Part shown: positions 8,056 to 16,319 of the stretch, one piece after another
Position numbering within the stretch: the stretch's first letter is position 1
Layout: each line of letters opens with the position of its first letter
NCBI GenBank assembly: GCA_017465945.1
Contig: JAFTVD010000025.1
Span: forward strand, 1-32,637
Length of the DNA stretch: 32,637 bases
Reading direction: 5' to 3'
Source: Alphaproteobacteria bacterium
GTDB lineage: Bacteria; Pseudomonadota; Alphaproteobacteria; RF32; CAG-239
The notes under the pieces: generated by a model
What the model saw: the letters and a program-made list of their open reading frames with translations, nothing else
What the model was told of the DNA's origin: nothing
Database searches by the model: none
Position numbers and translations under genes: made by a program

Positions 8056-8736
8056 TTATTTTTTTGATACTTTGATGATAATATTTTTACCTAAAAAATT
8101 ACCATTAGTTATTTTATCAAAAAATAGACTTATCGGAAATAAAAATTTATCGTATATTTTTATTGATAAAGGTGACACTTTCCCCTGTTTGTTACCTATA
8201 ACTTTAAATAGAATACTAATAAAAAATCCAGCAAAATCTGCATACTGAACTTTTTCAATAGTCCATTTATCAGCATCAAACAACCTATTTACATCTTTCC
8301 TTGTGTATCTTCTATAATGTCCAACCAATTTATCCATTGATGAAAAAAGACACTCAAACGCTGGCAAATATAACAGAACTTCTCCATTTGGAGATAAAAT
8401 TCTGTAAAACTCTTCTACAATATTTTTATCATCATCTATATGCTCTAACACATTAAATGAATATATAAAGTCTATCATTTCATCATCTATTTGACTTAGT
8501 GATTTAATATTTTTTCCTTTATAATATTTTTGTAAATTATCTGCCGGCTCTAAACATATAATTGGTTTATTTATATTTTTTGATATATTTTTTGCAAAAT
8601 ATCCATCACCTGATCCAAAATCTAATATTCTACCTATTTTACTATCAACCTCTTTGGATACTATGTCTATTAAATACTTATTGTATCTATGTGCTAATTT
8701 CATTACTGTTAAATTATCTTCACCACTATATTCCAC
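8056..8736 (-). CDS. class I SAM-dependent methyltransferase
   Basis: A 226-residue methyltransferase of the Methyltransf_11 type. The SAM-binding motif I is LDFGSGDGYF near 38-47; the post-motif NVLEHIDDD and the SPNGEVLLYLPA strand are also typical. The C-terminal half holds a hydrophobic stretch (near 165-180) that may seat it on the membrane. It ends the unit GT-C, GT2, methyltransferase, with 10 bases between it and the GT2 gene. A role in methylating a glycan or a lipid-linked sugar is inferred from that context only. Confidence 0.82.
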   Translation of the reverse strand: MEYSGEDNLTVMKLAHRYNKYLIDIVSKEVDSKIGRILDFGSGDGYFAKNISKNINKPIICLEPADNLQKYYKGKNIKSLSQIDDEMIDFIYSFNVLEHIDDDKNIVEEFYRILSPNGEVLLYLPAFECLFSSMDKLVGHYRRYTRKDVNRLFDADKWTIEKVQYADFAGFFISILFKVIGNKQGKVSPLSIKIYDKFLFPISLFFDKITNGNFLGKNIIIKVSKK

Positions 8737-8746
8737 CTTCTTCCTC

Positions 8747-9667
8747 CTATTTTTTGTTGTTTTTATATTTCAAATAATTTATACGGCTAATTTCTTTTTT
8801 AGCTTTCACTACCGTATCTAGCACAATACCTATAAAAAAGCTAACAAAGGAACACACCATTAACCCACTTGCTAAAATAGCAGTCGGAAATCTTGGAACC
8901 AATCCTGTTTGCTTAAATTCTATAAAAATAGGCACAGAAATAGATAACCCTACGACAAATATAACAAAAGCAACTAGAGAAAAAAACAATAATGGACGCT
9001 CTTCTTTTATTAATAGTGCGATTGTTTTTAATATTCTTCCCCCATCTTTATAAGTTGATAGTTTTGAAAAAGAACCTTCAGGACGAGAAAAGTACTTAGT
9101 TTCTACTTCCTTTATTGGTAAACGGCGTGATAGAGCATATATTGTCAACTCTGTTTCTATTTCAAAACCTTTACTTTCAGCCGGAAATGTTTTAACATAT
9201 CTTTTAGAAAAAACTCTTAACCCTGATAGCATATCTTTTAATTTATAATTTAAAAATATTTCTACAATTTTGGTTAATACCTTATTACCGCTTCGATGTC
9301 CTACTCTATAGCAGCTTTGCTCTATCTCTTGACGAACACCCACAACCATATCAAGATTTTCATCTTCCAATATTTTTATTAGATTTGGGATAGATGATAC
9401 GTCATATGTTGCATCTCCATCTATCATAACGTATATATCTGCATCAATATCAGCAAACATTCTACGCACAACATTTCCTTTTCCTTGACGATTTTCATAA
9501 CGAACTATAGCCCCTTGTTTTATTGCATATTCGACTGTTTTATCATTTGAGTTATTATCATACACATAAATGTTTGCATTTGGTAGATAGTTCTTACAAT
9601 CATCAATTACTTGAGATATTGTTTTTTCTTCATTATAACAAGGTATTAAGACTGCAATATCACTCAT
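8747..9667 (-). CDS. GT2 polyprenyl-phosphate glycosyltransferase, Dpm1/GtrB type
   Basis: An inverting GT2 enzyme of 306 residues with the Dpm1/GtrB layout. It is expected to move a sugar from a nucleotide donor to a polyprenyl phosphate, which supplies GT-C enzymes that act outside the membrane. The catalytic domain has VLIPCYNEEKT (6-16), DNNSNDKT (37-44) and DGD (83-85). Two C-terminal membrane helices (about 226-250 and 262-287) anchor it. An upstream in-frame ATG at 9679 exists, but GGAGG five bases before the ATG at 9667 points to the inner start. The gene overlaps the GT-C gene by eight bases. Confidence 0.87.
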   Translation of the reverse strand: MSDIAVLIPCYNEEKTISQVIDDCKNYLPNANIYVYDNNSNDKTVEYAIKQGAIVRYENRQGKGNVVRRMFADIDADIYVMIDGDATYDVSSIPNLIKILEDENLDMVVGVRQEIEQSCYRVGHRSGNKVLTKIVEIFLNYKLKDMLSGLRVFSKRYVKTFPAESKGFEIETELTIYALSRRLPIKEVETKYFSRPEGSFSKLSTYKDGGRILKTIALLIKEERPLLFFSLVAFVIFVVGLSISVPIFIEFKQTGLVPRFPTAILASGLMVCSFVSFFIGIVLDTVVKAKKEISRINYLKYKNNKK

Positions 9668-11327
9668 CATTACCTCCATCTACTAAAATTTCATCTTTCA
9701 ATTCTTTAGGCACACATATATATAAATTTTTATATATATTAGTTCTCAATTGTCTACAATATTTATCCTTAAATTCCATTTGTAAATCTTCATGTACGTG
9801 CATTATATCATCATCAATACCATATTTATATAATTTCATAAAATCACCATATGCTCTAACTATAAGAATTTCTGGTCCAATATGCTTTTTTTCTATTTCA
9901 TCATTTAATTCTTTAAATTTACCAAAAGCAGTTAAATTAGCTTCTGTACCAAAATATTCGTACCCCAATTTACTAATACTCAAAAAATCATTTTCATTAT
10001 TTTGCCATATCATAGGAAGTACACCTGCTGTAGGTAAGTTATATAATTTTATTAACGTATTTGAAGGTATTTTTATATTCTCTATATATATAAACTTATC
10101 TTCCTTATGTCCAAACGGCCAAGGTTGCCCCGTTTGGACGTTAAGTATAAATATACCAATAATTATATTTGATATTGTTAAATGCAATATTTTTGTTATC
10201 TCTTTTTTATATTTCAATGAAAACAATATTTTTACAAATGCTATACTACACATCATTTCTATAACAACTAAATATCTATGAATTGAGAATATAAGCATCC
10301 ATAAAATATATGACAATACAATAAACACGATATAAAATGACCAAAGATTCTTTTCTTGTTGAGTTATATTTATAGTATGGTGCTTAAAAATATACCATAT
10401 CGTTCCAACAATCCCCATTGTATAATAAACAGGGGCTCGCAAATCACTAAATATAGTTTCTGTTGGACGAATTCTTGTAAACATCCATAAATATGGATAT
10501 ATAATCATTTTATCGATTTCTGGAATAAAACGTCTGTCTGAAAAATTTGAAACTGCATAATATGGCGATTTAAATATTTTATTTGCAAAAGGAAAAAATG
10601 GATTTTGGTATAAATCATACATTTTGTACATCCACCATCCATTTGTGATTAGATAGCCCAATATACCACCTAATGCAAATAGAAAAATATACAAAACCGG
10701 CCTTTTTAGTTTATTATAACACAAAATAACACTTAGCCCAGCACTTATACACAAATATACTACCGTTGGCTTCAACCCCAACGCCATCCCCATTATTATA
10801 CCTATCAATAAAAATATTTTTGCTTTTTGAGTATTTTTATCGTAAATCTGCTTAAATAGAAAATATATAGAAAAAAATATCAATATTGCAATTGGATGCT
10901 CATTGCAAGATGTTCCTGCTTGAAAATATACAGCTGTCCCCGTTGCTGATATTAAGATTGTTAGTAAATAAGGTAATACGTTTTTCTTTTCGGATAAAGG
11001 AAAGAATATTTGTGAAAACTTTGAAAAAGCAAATAGCAACAAGCCATACCATATACCTTGTAGTCCTGAAACTATATATGGATAATCGTTAAAATATTTT
11101 ATATATAAATACAAAGGAACTTCAATTAAAGGATTAAAGAAACTATGGATATATGCAACAGCTATATCTTTCTCATAGCGATTATTTAAAAATGAAAAAG
11201 CATTATAAAAATGATAATTTGCAAAATCCCAACTATTTTCAAATCTTGTATAACCACAAACTATTCCGCCCAATATAACAAAAAAAAATGCCATAAATAT
11301 ATTATTTAATAGTACTTTTCTCAACAT
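9660..11327 (-). CDS. multi-pass membrane protein, probable GT-C glycosyltransferase
   Basis: A 555-residue protein with about ten hydrophobic segments and a soluble C-terminal part (from about 430). The first loop has WDFANYHFYN (33-42): an acidic residue soon after the first helix is typical of GT-C enzymes that use polyprenyl-phosphate sugars on the outer face of the inner membrane. No named subfamily was recognised. The partner GT2 gene directly downstream overlaps it and would make the lipid-linked donor, which supports the call. The alternative is a membrane protein of another glycan step. Confidence 0.65.
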   Translation of the reverse strand: MLRKVLLNNIFMAFFFVILGGIVCGYTRFENSWDFANYHFYNAFSFLNNRYEKDIAVAYIHSFFNPLIEVPLYLYIKYFNDYPYIVSGLQGIWYGLLLFAFSKFSQIFFPLSEKKNVLPYLLTILISATGTAVYFQAGTSCNEHPIAILIFFSIYFLFKQIYDKNTQKAKIFLLIGIIMGMALGLKPTVVYLCISAGLSVILCYNKLKRPVLYIFLFALGGILGYLITNGWWMYKMYDLYQNPFFPFANKIFKSPYYAVSNFSDRRFIPEIDKMIIYPYLWMFTRIRPTETIFSDLRAPVYYTMGIVGTIWYIFKHHTINITQQEKNLWSFYIVFIVLSYILWMLIFSIHRYLVVIEMMCSIAFVKILFSLKYKKEITKILHLTISNIIIGIFILNVQTGQPWPFGHKEDKFIYIENIKIPSNTLIKLYNLPTAGVLPMIWQNNENDFLSISKLGYEYFGTEANLTAFGKFKELNDEIEKKHIGPEILIVRAYGDFMKLYKYGIDDDIMHVHEDLQMEFKDKYCRQLRTNIYKNLYICVPKELKDEILVDGGNDE

Positions 11328-11423
11328 TCTACCCTCTCTTTTTTTGTGATATTAATATTGTTATTTTATTTGTATATACATTTTTATTTCATTAATATTT
11401 TTGGGGATAAATTAATCGTTTTA

Positions 11424-11452
11424 TTGGATACCATATATAGATAAAGTATATT
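11424..11452 (+). promoter_or_regulatory. promoter for the plus-strand GT-C gene
   Basis: TTGGAT (11424-11429) and TATATT (11447-11452) have an ideal 17-base spacer. Initiation near 11459 leaves a leader of only about 25 bases and no Shine-Dalgarno sequence is visible before the ATG. Confidence 0.65.
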
Positions 11453-11482
11453 CGTATAGTATGTATTGATCTGTAAAGTTTA

Positions 11483-13003
11483 ATGATTAAAATGGTTTTT
11501 AAAAGATTTTTGACACAAAAAGTAACAAACAAAACTATATTTAATATGTTGTTTTATGCAGCTATTATATTGTTTTGCTTTATTTGTGGTAGACGATTTC
11601 TTTATTCTTCGGGTTTATTCATGGATAACCTTGAGCACATCCATGCTTCTTGGCTAATTAGCGAAGGCTTTACACCCTATCGTGATTTTTTTGAACATCA
11701 TAATCCTTTGTTATGGTATATATTTGCCCCCATTGTTAAATTTTTTGGTCGCCAACCAATAGAAATTGTTTACATATCAAGAATTATAGCTATTTTAGGA
11801 TATATATACACATTATTTTTACTATATAAAGTAACTGTAAAATATACGAACGATAAAAATCTTGCAAAAGTAAGTGTGTTGCTTTGTATGTCATATCCTG
11901 TTATTTGGTATGAAGTGCAAAATTTACGTCCTGATATATTTATGTATGTATTTATATTAATGTCGTTAAATTATATATTTGATTATTTAGATAATCATAA
12001 AACAGAATATTTATGTCTATCGTATTTTTCCTTGTTGATTGCTTTTTTATTTTTGCAAAAAACTATTTTGTATGGCTTTGGCTTTGTTGTTGCTAATGTT
12101 ATTTTAATTTATAAAAGAAAAATATACATAAAAGATGTTTTGTATGCAATTTTAGTACCTTTATTTTTAATTGGAATTTTAATTTTAATTCTCAGCAAAG
12201 AACAAATTTTATATGATTGGTTCTACTATAATTTTACATTTAATAATTATTTAGTAGGATATTATAAAAGCGGTTACTATATAAATTCAACAATGTGCCT
12301 ACTTGCAATGTTAATTATTCGTTATTATAAACCAACTGATAAAGGAAATATTTTATTTGCAACTTGGATAATGGCTTTTTGGGGAATTGTTTATTTTGCT
12401 CCTCATTCGCATTACTATTTCTTTTATTTTATATTAACTATGTTATTACTTTCACCTTGTTTAAAAAAATTATTTATAAAACAATTTATGTTTTTTGTTT
12501 TAGTTATATTTTTCTTGTTATTATCATCTTTTAATAGACTTTACGAAAGAGGAAATAGACTACATTCTCATTTAAATATAATAGAGTATATCGTAGAAAA
12601 TTCAGCAAAAGAAGATAAATTATTGAATTCTCATTATCCATATAATATATTTAATTTTGATACTAATTTTTATTGGTTTGGATTTCATAATATAGTAATC
12701 ATCAACGATTTATTTACAGATTCAAGTTTTAATTATAATGAAGAAATAAAAACCTCTAAACCTAAGTTTATTTTTATCAATAATAATCTCTTTGATAAAA
12801 CAGCCCTAAAAAATTCAAATTGGTTACATTGGCGTAATTCTTTAATCTTAAAAAAGGCATCTAAAGGCAATTTATCATATCTTGAAAAAATCACCGAAAT
12901 AGTTTACGATTATTGGAATGTTGATATGAATTTCATACAAGAGAACTATCAATTCGTAGAAAGTTTCAATGAAACCGAGCTATGGCAGAGGATTGATAAT
13001 TAA
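11483..13003 (+). CDS. GT39/ArnT-like GT-C glycosyltransferase
   Basis: A 506-residue polytopic protein that resembles the PMT/ArnT-like GT-C group, which transfers a sugar from a polyprenyl phosphate to a lipid, glycan or protein acceptor. After the first helix (about 20-38) comes MDNLEHIHASW (47-57) and GFTPYRDFFEHHNPLLW (62-78), the usual acidic and PY motifs of the first outer loop. About ten more hydrophobic segments follow to residue 360; the last 140 residues are soluble. It is transcribed away from the GT-C/GT2/methyltransferase unit. A second ATG at 11492 is possible; there is no clear ribosome-binding sequence for either. Confidence 0.75.
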   Translation: MIKMVFKRFLTQKVTNKTIFNMLFYAAIILFCFICGRRFLYSSGLFMDNLEHIHASWLISEGFTPYRDFFEHHNPLLWYIFAPIVKFFGRQPIEIVYISRIIAILGYIYTLFLLYKVTVKYTNDKNLAKVSVLLCMSYPVIWYEVQNLRPDIFMYVFILMSLNYIFDYLDNHKTEYLCLSYFSLLIAFLFLQKTILYGFGFVVANVILIYKRKIYIKDVLYAILVPLFLIGILILILSKEQILYDWFYYNFTFNNYLVGYYKSGYYINSTMCLLAMLIIRYYKPTDKGNILFATWIMAFWGIVYFAPHSHYYFFYFILTMLLLSPCLKKLFIKQFMFFVLVIFFLLLSSFNRLYERGNRLHSHLNIIEYIVENSAKEDKLLNSHYPYNIFNFDTNFYWFGFHNIVIINDLFTDSSFNYNEEIKTSKPKFIFINNNLFDKTALKNSNWLHWRNSLILKKASKGNLSYLEKITEIVYDYWNVDMNFIQENYQFVESFNETELWQRIDN

Positions 13004-13027
13004 ATTTATCTTGAAAAAATAATTTTG

Positions 13028-13067
13028 TTTGATAGTATGCGGTTAATTTTAATAACATACAATCAAA
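13028..13067. repeat. inverted repeat upstream of prfC
   Basis: TTTGATAGTATG (13028-13039) and CATACAATCAAA (13056-13067) are complementary except at one position, with a 16-base spacer. No T run follows, so it is not a standard terminator. It lies 12 bases before the prfC start and may be an operator or a leader hairpin. Confidence 0.5.
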
Positions 13068-13079
13068 TTGGATTTAGTT

Positions 13080-14669
13080 ATGCCTGAAAATATAGTTAAT
13101 AAAAGAAAGACATTTGCGATTATTTCGCACCCTGACGCTGGTAAGACAACTTTAACTGAAAAGTTGTTATTATTTGGTGGTGCAATTCAACAAGCAGGAG
13201 CTGTTAAAGCTAGAGGCGAAAATAGACGTGCACACTCTGACTGGATGAAAGTTGAGCAAGAAAGAGGTATTTCTGTTGCATCATCTGTGATGACTTTTGA
13301 ATATGAAAATATCACTTTTAATTTACTTGATACTCCTGGCCACGAGGACTTTTCTGAAGATACTTATCGTGTTTTAACGGCAGTTGACTCGGCTGTTATG
13401 GTTATTGACTCAGCAAAAGGTATTGAAACACAAACTAAAAAATTGTTTGAAGTTTGTCGACTTCGCAATATCCCTATTCTTACTTTTATCAATAAAATGG
13501 ATAGAGAAGGACAAGATCCATTTTTGTTATTAGACGATATTGAAAAAACTTTAGCTCTTGATGTTTGTCCTGCTAGTTGGCCTATTGGAAGTGGAAAAGA
13601 ATTTCTTGGTTGTTATGACTTATTAAATGACCAATTGATATTAATGAATAAAACAGGCAACAAGGGGCAGGTTAACGATATTATTGAAACTATTAGCGGA
13701 CTTGATGACCCTAAACTTGATGAGATATTACCCAAACATCTAGCAGAAAAACTTCGTGAAGATGTGATGATGGTTAGAGAGCTTTGCCCTGAATTTGATT
13801 TAGAGCTATATTTGGCAGGTGCATTAACACCGGTATTCTTTGGTAGTGCTATTAACAATTTTGGAGTTAAAGAAGTTTTAGGAGGTCTTCATAAACTAGC
13901 TCCAACTCCTCGCCCACAACCAAGTGCTGAAAGAGAAGTGATAGCTGATGAAAAGAAAGTTACAGGTTTTATCTTTAAAATACAAGCTAATATGGATCCA
14001 AAGCATAGAGATAGAATTGCATTTATGAGAATCTGCTCTGGTCACTTTAAGCGAGGAATGACCTTAAACCAAATTAGGACAGGAAAACCAATTAAAGTCC
14101 CTACTCCAGTTATGTTTTTAGCACAAGAAAGAGAACTTGCCGAAGATGCGTATGCTGGAGATATCATCGGTATTCCAAACCACGGTCAGCTTCGTATTGG
14201 CGATACTTTAACAGAGGGTGAAAAAATCCATTTTACAGGTATTCCAAGTTTTGCTCCTGAGTTGTTAAAATCTGTTAGAGCTTTAGACCCTCTTAAATCA
14301 AAACACCTAGGAAATGCTCTTCAACAAATTGCTGAAGAAGGTGGTGCTAGTGTATTTAAGCCTGTTATAGGTTCTGAGTGGATAGTTGGTGTTGTTGGCG
14401 TATTACAATTTGAAGTTATGGCTGACAGAATTAGAACAGAATTTAACATACCTGTTGTTTTTGAACCAACACAATATTATACAGCACGTTGGCTGAAAGC
14501 AAAAGATAATGTTTTACTTAATAAATTTATTGATACCAACCAAGCAAATATCGCTAAAGATCATGATGGTGAAACAGTATTTTTGGCACGCAATGCTTGG
14601 CATTTAAATAAAGCAAAAGAAGATTTTCCTGATGTTGAATTAAAAACAACAAGGGAACAAGTTTTTTAA
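13080..14669 (+). CDS. prfC: peptide chain release factor 3
   Basis: RF3 is the GTPase that removes RF1 or RF2 from the ribosome after peptide release. The chosen ATG at 13080 gives 529 residues, the same as E. coli RF3; an in-frame TTG at 13068 would add four residues. G motifs are complete: SHPDAGKTTL (16-25), RGISV (62-66), DTPGHEDF (84-91) and NKMD (138-141). The C-terminal region contains GVVGVLQFEVM and ends in the ARNAWHLNKAKEDFPDVEL segment typical of RF3. No strong Shine-Dalgarno sequence precedes the start. A terminator follows at 14691. Confidence 0.97.
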   Translation: MPENIVNKRKTFAIISHPDAGKTTLTEKLLLFGGAIQQAGAVKARGENRRAHSDWMKVEQERGISVASSVMTFEYENITFNLLDTPGHEDFSEDTYRVLTAVDSAVMVIDSAKGIETQTKKLFEVCRLRNIPILTFINKMDREGQDPFLLLDDIEKTLALDVCPASWPIGSGKEFLGCYDLLNDQLILMNKTGNKGQVNDIIETISGLDDPKLDEILPKHLAEKLREDVMMVRELCPEFDLELYLAGALTPVFFGSAINNFGVKEVLGGLHKLAPTPRPQPSAEREVIADEKKVTGFIFKIQANMDPKHRDRIAFMRICSGHFKRGMTLNQIRTGKPIKVPTPVMFLAQERELAEDAYAGDIIGIPNHGQLRIGDTLTEGEKIHFTGIPSFAPELLKSVRALDPLKSKHLGNALQQIAEEGGASVFKPVIGSEWIVGVVGVLQFEVMADRIRTEFNIPVVFEPTQYYTARWLKAKDNVLLNKFIDTNQANIAKDHDGETVFLARNAWHLNKAKEDFPDVELKTTREQVF

Positions 14670-14690
14670 TGCAAATAATTTTATTGATTT

Positions 14691-14716
14691 AGCTCCGTAA
14701 GCGGAGCTTTTTTTAT
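14691..14716 (+). terminator. rho-independent terminator after prfC
   Basis: AGCTCCG (14691-14697) pairs with CGGAGCT (14702-14708) around a 4-base loop and is followed by seven T residues. Confidence 0.92.
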
Positions 14717-14814
14717 TTTAAAATAAATATGTTAGAATATTGACTTTTGAATTTTATTATAATAGCTTAACGATAGTTAATTTATTATGATGTCTAACTT
14801 TAAAATTAATTATT

Positions 14815-14991
14815 GTGTTGACGTCTATTTTTATTTATTACCTTGGTTCAGCCGCAGCATTGTGGGGCTCTGCCAAAATTTTAGAACATGTTCCTAACAA
14901 AAATTCATCATCGGATGACTACAATAGTAATCCCTATGGTGAAGGAAGAACTGCAGATGGAGAGACTTATGGAACGCCGTACGGTTCTTAA
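14815..14991 (+). CDS. possible 58-residue membrane protein
   Basis: This short frame lies in the 348-base gap between prfC and the next gene. It has one hydrophobic N-terminal segment (about 4-20, with IFIYYLGSAAALWG) and a polar, Gly/Ser/Asn/Tyr-rich tail that ends YGTPYGS. The start is uncertain: the frame opens after a stop at 14788, has no ATG, and the choices are GTG at 14815 or TTG at 14818, neither with a Shine-Dalgarno sequence. Upstream are TTGACT (14739-14744) and TATAAT-like bases, but at 12 bases apart they are too close for a normal promoter. A terminator begins 10 bases after the stop, which supports transcription. Function is unknown. Confidence 0.45.
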   Translation: MLTSIFIYYLGSAAALWGSAKILEHVPNKNSSSDDYNSNPYGEGRTADGETYGTPYGS

Positions 14992-15000
14992 TGAAATTAA

Positions 15001-15027
15001 AAAGGTAGCCTTTTAGACTACCTTTTT
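15001..15027. terminator. bidirectional terminator
   Basis: AAAGGTAG (15001-15008) pairs with CTACCTTT (15018-15025) around a 9-base loop, with flanking A and T runs. It serves the small plus-strand frame and the minus-strand gene whose stop codon lies in the stem. Confidence 0.85.
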
Positions 15028-16175
15028 TTCTTTGCTAAGCTTTCAAAATAATCTGTTACAGTATAACATTTAGTTTTTATTTTTGCTGCTAAAAAGGCTT
15101 TTTGAGCATATGCTAAATAATACTCTTTAGCATCATCTGAGGTGGTTTTATCTGATGCTATTGCTAACTGTCTTAAAGATAAATACAATTGTCCTTTATC
15201 ATCTTTACTTAAATCTATATTATCTAAACATAATGTTGAATTACTTATTTCGGCAACTCTTTTTAAAACAAATGGCTTAATGCTTGCATCTGCTGTATTC
15301 AAGCAAAGACAATCTTGAGAATGACTCAATCTTCTTACAACTAAATAAGCTTTACAACCATCTGGTAATATTACTTTATTTAGAGATGGGTGTTCATATA
15401 TGTGATGAAACCATTGTAATATCTTTTCTTTATTTTCCTTTTTATTATAGCACTCTCCAACGCTATGGAATATTTTTGCACATTCACGAGATGTTAACTC
15501 ACCTTCTTGCTTACATATAGGTTTTTCCATATTCTCTTTAAAATCAAGGTAAAAACAATCTGTTTTTTTAGCAAATGCAGACAGAACTTCTTTTCTATAT
15601 ATAGATGCATTTAAATAATATGCTATATGTCCATTTTCCCCTGTTCTTTTCACTATTATTGGAATTTCATTTCCATTTGAAAGAATGCAAGTATTTTTCT
15701 CTTTATCTTTATATAATTTTTGAAATAGCAAAATCATTGTAGCTCTTTTTTTGTCTCCTGCTACTTTTTTCTCTTTTACTTTTACTTCGTCAAATAAATG
15801 CAATACTTCTTGTGCTATAAGTTCACCTTCTTTTTTAGGTTCTGGTTTTTCTTTTATATATTCAATGTTAAATTTTTTTGCAAAAGCCTTTAATATTTCA
15901 TCTTGAGGAGCATTGGCTGTATTAAAATAGCAATAAACAGGACGCCCTTCATATTTTCTTTCAACTATGATTGGAACTATCCTTCCATCTTCAAGGATGC
16001 AGATATTATCTTCTTTATCTAAATTAAGTTTTTTCATTAATTCTAAAATACGAGAACGTTTTTGAGATTTTGATAATTTAACACCATCTTTATCACAAAC
16101 ATTATCAAAAAATTTGACAACATCATTAGCTATAAATTCACCATTTTTAGGCTCTAAATACATTTTATCGGACAT
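15018..16175 (-). CDS. protein of unknown function with three internal repeats
   Basis: A 385-residue soluble protein that I do not recognise. It holds three diverged copies of a unit of about 100 residues, at about 11-107, 117-211 and 224-318. Each begins EGE(L/F) plus a helix ending in a (F/L)F-D-x-V-like segment, has a basic helix, then a beta-rich part around (I)L-x-(D/N)G-x-x-x-(P)-x-(I/V)V-x-R and (Y/L)-x-x-N(T/A). The last 65 residues form a different, Ala/Lys-rich helical segment. No signal peptide or membrane segment. It has its own promoter (16213-16241), an AAGGGA ribosome-binding site, and terminators on both sides, so it is a single-gene unit. Confidence 0.8.
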   Translation of the reverse strand: MSDKMYLEPKNGEFIANDVVKFFDNVCDKDGVKLSKSQKRSRILELMKKLNLDKEDNICILEDGRIVPIIVERKYEGRPVYCYFNTANAPQDEILKAFAKKFNIEYIKEKPEPKKEGELIAQEVLHLFDEVKVKEKKVAGDKKRATMILLFQKLYKDKEKNTCILSNGNEIPIIVKRTGENGHIAYYLNASIYRKEVLSAFAKKTDCFYLDFKENMEKPICKQEGELTSRECAKIFHSVGECYNKKENKEKILQWFHHIYEHPSLNKVILPDGCKAYLVVRRLSHSQDCLCLNTADASIKPFVLKRVAEISNSTLCLDNIDLSKDDKGQLYLSLRQLAIASDKTTSDDAKEYYLAYAQKAFLAAKIKTKCYTVTDYFESLAKKKR

Positions 16176-16212
16176 ATTTTTCCCTTAAATTGTTTAAATA
16201 TAGAGTGATGGT

Positions 16213-16241
16213 ATCATAAAAATTTTATATTTGCAACACAA
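16213..16241 (-). promoter_or_regulatory. promoter of the three-repeat gene
   Basis: On the minus strand TTGTGT (16241-16236) and TATGAT (16218-16213) are 17 bases apart, about 40 bases before the start codon. Confidence 0.6.
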
Positions 16242-16285
16242 AATAGACAAAAAAAACAAATACATCATTTTTATATTATATATAC

Positions 16286-16318
16286 AAAAAAAAATGCCCC
16301 ATATGGGGCATTTTTTTA
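16286..16318 (-). terminator. rho-independent terminator after parE
   Basis: A perfect palindrome with stem ATGCCCC (16294-16300) and GGGGCAT (16305-16311) around ATAT, flanked by A and T runs. It begins right after the parE stop; its symmetry means it could act in both directions. Confidence 0.92.
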
Positions 16319-16319
16319 C

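Noticed and set aside
8045..8777. Plus-strand frames opposite the methyltransferase gene
   Set aside because: They are low-complexity shadows of the AT-rich minus-strand gene without start signals.
9523..10281. 252-codon plus-strand frame opposite the GT2 and GT-C genes
   Set aside because: It lies antisense to two well-supported genes and has no recognisable protein features.
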